Below, piece after piece: positions 1 to 6,781 of a DNA stretch of 12,126 bases. The stretch comes from Planctomycetota bacterium (GTDB taxonomy: Bacteria; Planctomycetota; Brocadiia; JAJRTI01). The notes below the pieces were generated by a model. That model was not told the origin of the DNA and ran no database searches. It was given only the letters and a program-made list of their open reading frames with translations. The position numbers and the translations under genes are program-made. Location of the stretch: positions 1 to 12,126 of the forward strand of contig JAJRTI010000145.1 of NCBI GenBank assembly GCA_024278415.1. Reading direction: 5' to 3'. How positions within the stretch are numbered: position 1 is the stretch's first letter; each line of letters starts with the position of its first letter.

Positions 1-18
1 ACCGTGCGAACGTGGCAT

Positions 19-108
19 ACTGTCGCCTCTACGAGGCTCTCGCGCCGATGCCTGTTGCTTACCCAAGGCTTACGCCTTGGGCTATTCACTGTCGCCCCTC
101 GTTGGGGC
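19..108. repeat. REP-like cluster of short hairpins
   Basis: Three compact hairpins lie in a row. The first is GCCTC-TAC-GAGGC at 25-37. The second is CCCAAGGC-TTAC-GCCTTGGG at 62-81, followed by CTAT. The third is GCCCC-TCGTT-GGGGC at 94-108. The string ACTGTCGCC occurs at 19-27 and again at 88-96, each time running into the next hairpin, so the cluster looks like two related modules in the same orientation. No reading frame here resembles a protein. The pattern (short GC hairpins, TTAC or TAC loops, CTA at the foot) fits dispersed REP-type repeats moved by RAYT transposases. That link is inferred; no RAYT gene is present in the window. Confidence 0.55.
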
Positions 109-139
109 TTCCGAAGGCCATCCAACGCTTAAGTTCGCA

Positions 140-314
140 CCGTTGGGGCTTGCCCCTGCGGCACGACGATTGAAAGCCAGATCAACGCCTCATGGCCCAT
201 CCCCCCCTTGCCTTTCCGCTCGGCGTGCCGAGCGGAAAGGCAAGGGGGGGGGAAGACAGGTATGAGCCCTGTCTGGCTCCCAATCATGGCTCCGCACGGA
301 CATGCCGTGCGGAG
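140..314. repeat. Composite palindromic element, copy A
   Basis: The centre is a perfect 24-bp inverted repeat with a 2-nt loop (201-224 pairs with 227-250), with core CTCGGC-GT-GCCGAG. On the left is a smaller hairpin, GGGGC-TT-GCCCC at 145-156. On the right is CTCCGCACGG-ACATG-CCGTGCGGAG at 290-314. A further hairpin, AGACAGG/CCTGTCT, lies at 254-274. The left flank, and the right flank read on the minus strand, both carry a GATTG..AGCCAGA string, so the element is roughly two inverted half-units around the palindrome. The same plan recurs at 5901-6076. The region holds no convincing gene. I infer a non-autonomous mobile repeat; a structured RNA is the alternative. Confidence 0.6.
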
Positions 315-441
315 GCCTGGGCAGAACGCAAACAAATCCCAAAGGCCAGAACGCGAATTCGTTGCGCCCTTGTGGGCATAACAGCGTTTCATTGGAGTTC
401 TGTTCCCGAACCCGCCCCCCCCGGGGCTTCAATGTGATCCC

Positions 442-1254
442 ATGAGACACGCACACCTCCTTATCCTCCTCCTCCTCGCCTGCCTCGCCGCGCCCCACGC
501 CGCGCGCAGCCAGGGCGAGCGCCACGCGCTCATCATCAGCGGCATCTCCGGCGACGACGAGCACTATAGGCGCTTCTGGACCACCTCCACCGAACTCATG
601 AAGGCGCTCGTGGAGGGCTACGGGTACTCGGCCGAGAACGTGTGGCTGCTCTTCGAGGACAAGGGCAGCACCGAGGGAGTGGTCAGAGCTGAGTCGCGGC
701 TCAAGAACATCGAGCAAGCGTTCGACGCACTCAAGAAGAAGCTGCACCCCGACGACAGCCTGCTCATCGTGCTCGTGGGCCACACGGACTACGACGGCCG
801 GAACGCGAAGTTCAACATCAAGGGCCGCGACCTGACCGACGCGCGGCTGGGCGAGTTGGTGGACGCGCTCCCGGCTTGCCGCATCTGCATCGTGGTCACG
901 ACCGCGAACAGCGGTTACTTTATGAAGCACCTCAGCAAGCCGGGCCGCATCGTGATCACCGCGACGAAGGTGGGGCGGGAAGTGCAGGAGACGGTGTTCC
1001 CCTTCGGGTTCGTGCGCGCGTTCAGCGACCCCCGGGCAGACATGGACAAGGACGGTGTGCTCACGATCGCGGAGGTGTTCACGTACGCGCAGGCGTACGT
1101 GGAGCACTTCTACAAGAGCAAGGGCCTGCTGCGCACGGAGCACGGCATGCTCGACGACAACGGCGACAAGAGGGGCTCGCGCAAGCTGGACCAAGACGCC
1201 AAGGACGGCAAGCTGGCCCGGGAGTTCAAGTTCGAGGTGATGATGGCGTTCTGA
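442..1254 (+). CDS. Secreted C13/caspase-like family protein, probably catalytically inactive
   Basis: This is a 270-residue protein. The N-terminus looks like a signal peptide: a hydrophobic run at residues 6-18, with possible cleavage after Ser23, or lipidation at Cys14 if LLAC acts as a lipobox. The body resembles bacterial C13/caspase-like peptidases: an N-terminal beta-strand (HALIISGISG), the VLVGH motif with His114 where the catalytic His sits, then VVTTANSGYF where these enzymes carry a Cys before xSG. By alignment the Cys position is Ala155, so proteolysis is doubtful. A canonical EF-hand-like loop, DMDKDGVLTIAE (residues 200-211), and an LDDNGD motif follow; both are common near the end of this family. 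No clear ribosome binding site precedes the ATG. The gene is separated from lepA by its own gap and promoter. The exact role is unknown; a scaffold or Ca2+-binding envelope protein is possible. Confidence 0.75.
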   Translation: MRHAHLLILLLLACLAAPHAARSQGERHALIISGISGDDEHYRRFWTTSTELMKALVEGYGYSAENVWLLFEDKGSTEGVVRAESRLKNIEQAFDALKKKLHPDDSLLIVLVGHTDYDGRNAKFNIKGRDLTDARLGELVDALPACRICIVVTTANSGYFMKHLSKPGRIVITATKVGREVQETVFPFGFVRAFSDPRADMDKDGVLTIAEVFTYAQAYVEHFYKSKGLLRTEHGMLDDNGDKRGSRKLDQDAKDGKLAREFKFEVMMAF

Positions 1255-1311
1255 CGCGAGCGGGGCGGGCGGGATCAGGCCGGAGGCTACGCGGGCGGAT
1301 CCGATCGCGCA

Positions 1312-1340
1312 TTGGCGTCTGGCCGGAGTCGTGCTATAAT
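1312..1340 (+). promoter_or_regulatory. Sigma-70 promoter for lepA-lepB
   Basis: The -35 TTGGCG (1312-1317) and a perfect -10 TATAAT (1335-1340) are separated by 17 bp. A TGC precedes the -10, making it an extended -10. Transcription would start near 1347, giving a leader of about 160 nt before lepA. This is the best promoter match in the stretch between the C13-like gene and lepA. Confidence 0.7.
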
Positions 1341-1379
1341 GACGCTCTTGCTCTGCGCCCGGCAAAGTCGGTGGGCACC

Positions 1380-1508
1380 GGGGACGCGATGCGGAAGCCG
1401 CCGCGGGCGAATCGCATCGCGTCCCCACGGGAGAGCGACAGAATCGCATCGTGCCCAGGCACCACAACCCAGGAGAACCCTCCCGAAGGTTGGCAACCTT
1501 CCGGGAGG
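1380..1508 (+). promoter_or_regulatory. Structured 5' leader of lepA with two hairpins
   Basis: The first hairpin pairs 1380-1393 with 1413-1426 (14 bp perfect; one arm is GGGGACGCGATGCG). The second pairs 1479-1491 with 1495-1508 (13 bp plus one bulged C, 3-nt loop), ends exactly one base before the lepA ATG, and buries the only GGGAGG near it. A free AGGAGA lies at 1471-1476, just upstream of that hairpin. The 11-mer GAATCGCATCG occurs at 1409-1419 and 1441-1451. This arrangement could control translation of lepA, but no known riboswitch class is recognised. Confidence 0.45.
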
Positions 1509-3329
1509 ATGTTCCCAGATAGGCCCCTGCACGTGGCCACGAACGACCACATCCGCAACTTCTCGATCATCGCTCATATCGACCACGGCAAGTCGACGTT
1601 GGCCGATCGGCTTCTCCAGCACACCCACTCCGTGTCCAAGCGGGAGTTCCGGGACCAGTTGCTCGACGACATGGACTTGGAGCGCGAGCGGGGCATCACG
1701 ATCAAGGCGCGGGCCGTGACCATTATGCACGAACTCGACGGGGAGACGTACCAACTCAACCTCATCGACACGCCGGGCCACGTGGACTTCAGCTATGAGG
1801 TTTCGCGCAGCCTGAAAGCCTGCGAGGGCGCGCTGCTGCTCGTGGACGCCGCGCAAGGCGTCGAGGCGCAGACCGTGGCCAATACGTATCTCGCGCTCGA
1901 ACAAGATCTGGCCATTATCCCCGTGCTGAACAAGATCGACCTCGGCCACGCGCGGACCGAGGAGTCGGTCGAGGAGTTGGTGCACCTGCTGGGCGTGGAG
2001 CCGGAGGAGATCATCCGCACCTCAGCCAAGGACGGTATCGGCGTGGATGAAGTGCTGGAGGCGATCGTGCGCCAAGTGCCTCCGCCTGAGGCCGACGCGG
2101 ACGCGGACTTGCGCGCATTGATTTTCGACTGCGTGTTCGACGACTACCGCGGCGTCGTCATCTACGTGCGCGTCATGGACGGCGAGGTGCGTGTGGGCGA
2201 CCGCATGCGCCTGCTGAGCACGGGCGACGTGTTCGACGTGGACGAGTTGGGCCACTTCCGGCCCGAGCGCCAACCCTGCGACATGCTGCAAGCGGGCGAC
2301 GTGGGCTACTGCATGGCCAATATCCGCACCATGGACAAGGTGGCCATCGGCGACACGGTCACGCTGTCGCACTGCCGGGACGTGGAGCCGCTGCCGGGCT
2401 TCAAGCAGCCCCAGCCCATGGTCTTCTGCGGCCTCTTCCCGACGAACGCAACCGACTTCCATTCGCTGCGCGGCGCGCTGGAGCGTCTGATCCTGAACGA
2501 CAGCTCCTTCACGTTCCAGCCGGAGACGTCCGACGCGCTGGGGTATGGGTTCCGTTGCGGCTTCCTGGGCATGTTGCACATGGAGATCGTGCAGGAGCGC
2601 CTGGAGCGCGAGAGCAACGTGGACTTGGTGCAGACTGCGCCGAACGTGACGTATGAGATTCTGACCCGCAAGGGCGAGACGGTGCACATCGACAATCCGT
2701 CGAAGATGCCGAGCCTGGGCGAGATCGAGGAGATCCGCGAGCCCATGGTCGCGGTGAGCCTCCTGCTGCCGGCCGACAGCGTGGGCCCGATCATGAGGCT
2801 CGTGGAGGACCGGCGCGGCATCTTCAAGCGCACGGAGTACCTCAGCCAGACGCGAGTCACGCTGACCGTGGAGCTGCCGCTTGCCGAGATTGTTTTCGAT
2901 TTCTATGATAAGCTCAAATCCGCCACACGGGGCTACGGCACGATGGACTACGAGTTCATCGGGTACGCGGCGTCGAAGCTCGTGCGGCTGGACGTGCTCG
3001 TGGCCGGCGAGCGCGTGGACGCCATGAGCGTGGTCGTGCATCGGTCCAAGGCCGAGGACCGCGGCCGGCGGCTGGTGAAGCGGCTGAAGGAGGAAATCCC
3101 GCGGCATATGTTCCCCGTGGCACTCCAAGCCGCCATCGGGTCAAAGGTCATCGCCCGCGAGACCATCCCCGCCATGGCGAAACACGTGACGGCCAAGTGC
3201 TACGGCGGCGACATCACGCGCAAGCGCAAGCTCTGGGCCAAGCAGCGCGAAGGCAAGAAGCGCATGAAGCAAGTCGGCCGCGTCGAAATATCGCAACAGG
3301 CATTCCTTTCGGTCTTGGCCACGGATTGA
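1509..3329 (+). CDS. lepA: Elongation factor 4 (LepA), ribosome back-translocating GTPase
   Basis: This 606-residue GTPase binds ribosomes and affects elongation or initiation; the family is usually about 600 residues. All landmarks are present: G1 AHIDHGKST (residues 22-30), the switch motif [14 protein letters not shown], the G4 motif NKID, then the LepA C-terminal signature [11 protein letters not shown] followed by GKKRMKQVG near the end. The ATG at 1509 is preferred because the family typically begins just before [17 protein letters not shown] at 1533 is in frame and would give an even more typical N-terminus. The reading frame stays open far upstream, but that extension is unlike LepA and overlaps the previous gene. 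lepB begins 2 nt after the stop, so the two are surely co-transcribed and probably translationally coupled. Confidence 0.98.
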   Translation: MFPDRPLHVATNDHIRNFSIIAHIDHGKSTLADRLLQHTHSVSKREFRDQLLDDMDLERERGITIKARAVTIMHELDGETYQLNLIDTPGHVDFSYEVSRSLKACEGALLLVDAAQGVEAQTVANTYLALEQDLAIIPVLNKIDLGHARTEESVEELVHLLGVEPEEIIRTSAKDGIGVDEVLEAIVRQVPPPEADADADLRALIFDCVFDDYRGVVIYVRVMDGEVRVGDRMRLLSTGDVFDVDELGHFRPERQPCDMLQAGDVGYCMANIRTMDKVAIGDTVTLSHCRDVEPLPGFKQPQPMVFCGLFPTNATDFHSLRGALERLILNDSSFTFQPETSDALGYGFRCGFLGMLHMEIVQERLERESNVDLVQTAPNVTYEILTRKGETVHIDNPSKMPSLGEIEEIREPMVAVSLLLPADSVGPIMRLVEDRRGIFKRTEYLSQTRVTLTVELPLAEIVFDFYDKLKSATRGYGTMDYEFIGYAASKLVRLDVLVAGERVDAMSVVVHRSKAEDRGRRLVKRLKEEIPRHMFPVALQAAIGSKVIARETIPAMAKHVTAKCYGGDITRKRKLWAKQREGKKRMKQVGRVEISQQAFLSVLATD

Positions 3330-3331
3330 CG

Positions 3332-4774
3332 ATGAACCCAGCGACAGACGAACAAGCCCTCGATCAACCCCAGCCCGGCGGCTCGATGGCCGCACGGAAG
3401 AAGAAGGGCGCGATCCGCGAGAACGTCGAGTCGTTCGGCGTCGCCATTGCCGCCGCGCTGCTGATCCGCTGGGCCGTCATCGAGCCGTTCAAGATCCCCA
3501 CCGGCTCCATGGCCCCGACCCTCGCGGGCACGCACCGCACCATCAAATGCCCCAACTGCGGCTTCAAGTTCAAGCTCGACCGCAACCTGGACACCGCGAT
3601 CTGCACCAACTGCCTCGCGCACGTCGATGCGTTCAAGAACCGCAAGTGGAAAGGCGACCGCATCCTCGTGTGGAAGTTCATCTACCACATGGTCAAACCG
3701 AGGCGGTGGGATGTGATCGTGTTTCTGTATCCTTTCGCCGACGTGAAGTGCAAGACCTGCGGATACTTTCAGGCAGACGCGCCGATGGACATCGAGCGCT
3801 GCCCAGAATGCGGCTCCACGAACCTGAAGCGGGAGAAGAAGAACTTCATCAAGCGCCTCATCGGGCTGCCCGGGGAGCAAGTTTTCGTGGCCGGTGGCGA
3901 CGTGTTCATCAACGGCAAGATTGCGCGCAAGCCTGACCGCGTGCAAAAGCAGCTCTGGCTGCCGGTCTACGACATGGCGTTCAAGCCTAAGGAAATTGTG
4001 CGCGAGCCGTGGGTCGCAAGGAGTGGACAGTGGCAACTCGGCTCCGACAAGCTGGCCTGCAAGGCCAGGCCGGGTGAGGCGGCGGAAGTGGAGTTCAATC
4101 GCCGCGTCACCGACAGGGTGTCCTACCAAGGCGGCGGCGCAAACTACCAGTACTCGAGCGACAATGTCGTGCGCGACTTGAGGGTCGAGTTCGATGCCTC
4201 GTGGTCGGCCGAGGTCGGCTATGTGGATCTGGTACTCGGGTTCGGTGGCGAGGTCTTCCGCGCGGTTGTGCCAGTGGGCACGGCCGGCGGCAAGTGCCGG
4301 CTGCTGCGGGCCGGCAAGGTGGTGCGGGAAGCCGATGCCCCTGGCTTGGCCGCGGGCGAACGCCACCGCTTTTCCCTGACGCACGCCGACGCAGGCGTCG
4401 ACCTGTGGCTTGACGGCAAGCACATCTTGCGTTACGAGTATGACGTGCTCCCTGACCGCCACGATGCCGAACTCGCGTCCAACCGCGTGGCATTCGGCAT
4501 CGACGCCGGCGAGGCCGAGTTCACGTCCGTGCGTGTGGCGCGGGACGTGTATTACCAGAACGGCCAGAACGGCCTGTATCTGGAGTACGCGTGCCGAGAG
4601 CCTCTGCAACTCACCCCCGACCAATACTTTGTGCTTGGCGACAACAGCCCCAACAGCAAGGACTCGCGCATGTGGCGATCCTTGCCCAAGAAAAACCTCC
4701 TGGGCCGCGCATTTGTCGTGTTCTGGCCCTTCGAGGACGCCAAGATGCTGCGAGGTTACGACGGGCTGGAGTGA
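3332..4774 (+). CDS. lepB: Signal peptidase I with zinc-ribbon and large beta-rich insertions
   Basis: This 480-residue S26 protease would remove signal peptides from exported proteins at the outer face of the inner membrane. One membrane segment (about 36-52) precedes the catalytic motif PTGSMAPT with Ser59. The general base is Lys174 in IKRLIGLPG. The [11 protein letters not shown] box (436-446) is intact. Typical enzymes are about 200-330 residues; the extra length lies in three places. Cys pairs at 73/76 and 91/94 look like a zinc ribbon, and pairs at 140/143 and 157/160 form a second. Between the Lys region and GDNS lies an insertion of about 190 residues (about 215-405) rich in beta strands, with the strand-and-turn pattern of a LamG/concanavalin-like sheet fold ([19 protein letters not shown]). 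The start is 2 nt after lepA and lacks a strong ribosome binding site, so coupled translation is likely; ATG at 3386 is an alternative start. The catalytic assignment is firm; the fold of the insertion is inferred. Confidence 0.95.
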   Translation: MNPATDEQALDQPQPGGSMAARKKKGAIRENVESFGVAIAAALLIRWAVIEPFKIPTGSMAPTLAGTHRTIKCPNCGFKFKLDRNLDTAICTNCLAHVDAFKNRKWKGDRILVWKFIYHMVKPRRWDVIVFLYPFADVKCKTCGYFQADAPMDIERCPECGSTNLKREKKNFIKRLIGLPGEQVFVAGGDVFINGKIARKPDRVQKQLWLPVYDMAFKPKEIVREPWVARSGQWQLGSDKLACKARPGEAAEVEFNRRVTDRVSYQGGGANYQYSSDNVVRDLRVEFDASWSAEVGYVDLVLGFGGEVFRAVVPVGTAGGKCRLLRAGKVVREADAPGLAAGERHRFSLTHADAGVDLWLDGKHILRYEYDVLPDRHDAELASNRVAFGIDAGEAEFTSVRVARDVYYQNGQNGLYLEYACREPLQLTPDQYFVLGDNSPNSKDSRMWRSLPKKNLLGRAFVVFWPFEDAKMLRGYDGLE

Positions 4775-4789
4775 CGCAGTTCGCGGGAG

Positions 4790-4798
4790 TTATCCCCA
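4790..4798 (+). promoter_or_regulatory. Near-consensus DnaA box
   Basis: TTATCCCCA differs from the consensus TTATCCACA at one position. It lies 15 bp after the lepB stop. It is weak on its own and is listed because a perfect box lies at the other end of the same AT-rich gap. Confidence 0.25.
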
Positions 4799-5054
4799 AG
4801 AGAAGGTGGAGCTTCCAGGTCGGTGTTCCCCTCTCGAACGCTAACATGCTTCTTGCACGCTATGACATCTTGCGCGAGGCGCTGGCGCTCTGCTAACGTG
4901 TTGCTCATTCTGCAAACACAGCACAAAGCGTATTTTGTGACATATATTTGCGTTTTGTTTGCGCCATATTTGGGCTTCCTCGCATGCGGCGAACACATGT
5001 GGCGGAGTGCTGGCTATCTGAAAATGACTCTGTTTGTCTGTGGTTTTCAACAAG

Positions 5055-5063
5055 TTATCCACA
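5055..5063 (+). promoter_or_regulatory. Consensus DnaA box
   Basis: TTATCCACA matches the strict bacterial DnaA box. It sits 20 bp upstream of the lptB start, at the downstream edge of the AT-rich stretch. It could be a DnaA-regulated promoter site or part of a replication origin. A single exact 9-mer can also occur by chance. Confidence 0.4.
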
Positions 5064-5083
5064 ATCTGTGAGGCGACACCGCC

Positions 5084-5821
5084 ATGCTGCTCCAAGTGGT
5101 TGGTTTGACTAAGATTTACGGCAGGCGGAAGGTCGTGGACGCGGTCGAATTCGACGTCAACCGCGGAGAGATCGTCGGCCTGTTGGGCAAGAATGGCGCG
5201 GGCAAGACCACCGCGTTTCGCATGACCATCGGCATGATCAAGCCAGAGGCGGGCAGGGTGCTGTTCATGGGCGACGAAGTGACCTACAAACCCATGTACA
5301 TCCGCGCACGCATGGGCATGGGCTATCTCTCGCAAAACCCGTCGGTCTTCCAGCGCATGAGCGTGGAGGACAACATCATGGCCATTCTCGAAACCATGCG
5401 CTACTCCCGCCGGGATCGTCGGCGCATACGAGATGATCTGATCGAGGAGTTTGGTTTGGCCAAGGTGCGCGGGAGCAAAGCGTATACGCTCTCCGGCGGA
5501 GAGCGCCGCCGGCTGGAAATCTCAAGAGCCCTCTGCACCAACCCGTCACTCATCCTTCTTGACGAGCCGTTTTCGGGTGTGGACCCCATCGCCGTGGCCG
5601 ACATTCAGGAGATCATCACCGCGCTCAAGGGCCGCGGCATCGGGATCCTTCTCACCGACCACAACGTGCGGGAAACGCTCGAGGTGACCGACCGATCCTA
5701 CATCATTGACGAGGGCAAGATTTTCAAATCCGGCACCGCGCAGGAACTCATCAGCGACCCCGAAGCCCGGCGCATGTACCTGGGCGAGAAACTCGACGCA
5801 GACGACTTCAAGGAGCAGTAG
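5084..5821 (+). CDS. lptB: Lipopolysaccharide export ATPase LptB
   Basis: This 245-residue ABC ATPase powers extraction of lipopolysaccharide from the inner membrane by LptFG. Walker A is GKNGAGKTT (35-43, Lys41), the Q-loop is Gln84, the signature is LSGGE (136-140), Walker B is LILLDE (156-161) and the switch His is 193. The stretches DEPFSGVDPIAVADI and LLTDHNVRETL, and the MYLGEKL motif close to the end, are characteristic of LptB rather than of amino-acid transporter ATPases. The length matches the family (about 240). No lptA, lptC, lptF or lptG neighbour is present, so this copy stands apart from its partners in this window. The start is chosen at the ATG preceded by GAGG. The protein implies an outer membrane with lipopolysaccharide or a similar glycolipid. 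Confidence 0.93.
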   Translation: MLLQVVGLTKIYGRRKVVDAVEFDVNRGEIVGLLGKNGAGKTTAFRMTIGMIKPEAGRVLFMGDEVTYKPMYIRARMGMGYLSQNPSVFQRMSVEDNIMAILETMRYSRRDRRRIRDDLIEEFGLAKVRGSKAYTLSGGERRRLEISRALCTNPSLILLDEPFSGVDPIAVADIQEIITALKGRGIGILLTDHNVRETLEVTDRSYIIDEGKIFKSGTAQELISDPEARRMYLGEKLDADDFKEQ

Positions 5822-5900
5822 GGGGGCAAGGCTGCCGGAGGCGGGCGGGCCATCGGTATATGTCTGTGCATAAGTCAAAGGCCATACTCAGCCAACGCCA

Positions 5901-6076
5901 CTGCTGGGCTTGTCCCAGCAGAGCGATGATTACCGACTACTGCCGAGTCATCCCTCATTTTCTCTCCCTCTTCCGTTTTCTGGCTCTCGGCATGCCGAGA
6001 GCCAGAAAACGGAAGAGGGGGAGAACTCGCGGCCCAGTAGTCGGCAATCATCGCTGCACGGGGACATGCCCCGTGC
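5901..6076. repeat. Composite palindromic element, copy B
   Basis: The centre is a 66-bp palindrome with no spacer (5960-6025, centred on GGCATGCC); 32 of 33 base pairs match, the exception being 5965/6020. Around it is a second, outer inverted repeat: 5922-5942 against 6035-6055, matching at 20 of 21 positions, with arm core GATGATTACCGACTACTG. Outside that are two hairpins: CTGCTGGG-CTTGT-CCCAGCAG (5901-5921) and GCACGGGG-ACATG-CCCCGTGC (6056-6076). Copy A at 140-314 has the same order: hairpin, GATT-containing arm, long palindrome, AATCAT, hairpin with ACATG loop. The sequence lies between lptB and the GntR operon. No gene is visible in 5822-6286. Confidence 0.7.
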
Positions 6077-6150
6077 TGGCGTGCAGCCCGATCATGACGT
6101 AGCAGTTGGGGAAGCGCCGGTGTTCCGTGGCTTGTGCGCGCACATACAGG

Positions 6151-6210
6151 CGGGCAATTCATCGCCCGTCTCTGTGTTCGGGGCAACGGGCGATAAATCG
6201 CCCTACTACC
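6151..6210 (-). repeat. REP-like hairpin pair with GTAG foot
   Basis: Two hairpins share the core GGGC-A/T-rich loop-GCCC. The first, 6151-6168, is CGGGCAAT-TC-ATCGCCCG with one mismatch. The second, 6188-6203, is GGGCGAT-AA-ATCGCCC and is followed by TACTACC. Read on the minus strand, the second is GTAGTA directly before the hairpin. A GTAG-type tetranucleotide at the hairpin foot is the known hallmark of REP sequences recognised by RAYT (TnpA_REP) transposases. The family link is inferred. Confidence 0.5.
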
Positions 6211-6286
6211 AACCACTTGCGCCTTGCCGCACGCGTCGAGCAAGACGGATCGTCTGCTGTCATGGGGAAACTCCCGAAAAACCCCC

Positions 6287-6314
6287 TTGACAACCGCCCA
6301 GACGGGCGTATACT
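6287..6314 (+). promoter_or_regulatory. Near-consensus promoter of the GntR-ABC operon
   Basis: A perfect -35 TTGACA (6287-6292) is followed after 16 bp by -10 TATACT (6309-6314). The spacer itself contains CGCCC-AGAC-GGGCG (6295-6308), a small palindrome that could bind a repressor. Transcription would begin near 6321, leaving a leader of about 40 nt before the GntR start. Confidence 0.85.
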
Positions 6315-6317
6315 GTA

Positions 6318-6347
6318 ATAGTGCGATGGTACACCTAAAGCCACTAT
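6318..6347 (+). promoter_or_regulatory. Possible operator of the GntR regulator
   Basis: ATAGTG (6318-6323) and CACTAT (6342-6347) form an inverted repeat with an 18-bp spacer, starting at the predicted transcription start and lying entirely before the regulator gene. YtrA-type regulators usually repress their own operon from such a position. The short arms and long spacer make this tentative; the palindrome between -35 and -10 (6295-6308) is an equal candidate. Confidence 0.3.
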
Positions 6348-6362
6348 GCGGCATCTAATGCC

Positions 6363-6764
6363 ATGTTTGTGCGAGTTGATACATCTGACAACACGCCCGT
6401 CTACGAGGAGATCAAGGCGCAGGTAAAGTACGCGATCGCCACGGGCGCGCAGCCGCCAGGCGAGGCCATACCGTCGGTGCGGCAGCTCGCGGTGGACATA
6501 CTCGTGAACCCCAACACGGTCGCGCGGGCGTATCGGGAGCTGGAGCAAGAGGGCATCGTCGAGCGTCGGCGGGGAGTGGGGCTCTTCGTGGCGCCCGACG
6601 CGCCCAAAGCCTGCCGGAAGCAGCGGCAGAGCATCGTTTCGGCCAAGATCGCGCAGGCGCTGCGGGAGGCCGTGCAGGCCGAACTGACCCGCGAGCAGAT
6701 CGAGCGAATCATCCAAGCCGAACTGGACAAGGCCTTGTCGGCCGACGAGCCGGCCGCGCCCTGA
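6363..6764 (+). CDS. GntR-family transcriptional regulator, YtrA subfamily
   Basis: The protein has 133 residues. The N-terminal part (about 10-78) is a GntR winged helix: PVYEEIKAQVKYAI is the first helix, IPSVRQLA follows, NPNTVARAYREL (49-60) is the recognition helix, and RRRGVGLFVA is the wing. The C-terminal part is only about 55 residues and helical (about 85-125), with no effector-binding FCD or UTRA domain; this short form defines the YtrA subfamily, which dimerises through that tail. Such regulators typically sit first in an ABC transporter operon, repress it, and are relieved by envelope stress or antibiotics. Here the ABC ATPase starts 17 nt downstream. No strong ribosome binding site is visible before the ATG. 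The inducer is unknown. Confidence 0.92.
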   Translation: MFVRVDTSDNTPVYEEIKAQVKYAIATGAQPPGEAIPSVRQLAVDILVNPNTVARAYRELEQEGIVERRRGVGLFVAPDAPKACRKQRQSIVSAKIAQALREAVQAELTREQIERIIQAELDKALSADEPAAP

Positions 6765-6781
6765 TAGGAGGACATGCAGCC

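Larger units (their letters stand above)
4775..5083. promoter_or_regulatory. AT-rich intergenic region before lptB
   Basis: This gap of 309 bp contains no plausible gene. About 4905-4980 is far richer in A and T than anything around it (runs such as TATTTTGTGACATATATTTG). A consensus DnaA box and a near match lie at opposite ends of the gap. I could not find a well-spaced -35/-10 pair, although an lptB promoter is expected here. A GAGG at 5070-5073, 10 nt before the ATG, can serve as the lptB ribosome binding site. No terminator with a T-tract is visible after lepB. Confidence 0.4.

Noticed and set aside
19..314. CRISPR array
   Set aside because: The repeats are palindromic and unequal, with no regular repeat-spacer spacing.
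190..1467. Long open frame on the minus strand (425 codons)
   Set aside because: It mirrors the C13-like gene and repeats, is rich in H, R, A, V and E as expected for the reverse frame of GC-rich coding DNA, and shows no domain.
876..1508. In-frame N-terminal extension of LepA
   Set aside because: It overlaps the C13-like gene in another frame, and LepA normally begins just before its first GTPase motif; the lepA promoter also lies inside it.
2022..3128. Minus-strand open frame opposite lepA
   Set aside because: Reverse shadow of a certain gene, with repetitive His/Gln/Ala-rich content and no family features.
3200..4624. Minus-strand open frame of 474 codons opposite lepB
   Set aside because: Shadow of a gene whose catalytic motifs are intact; no features of its own.
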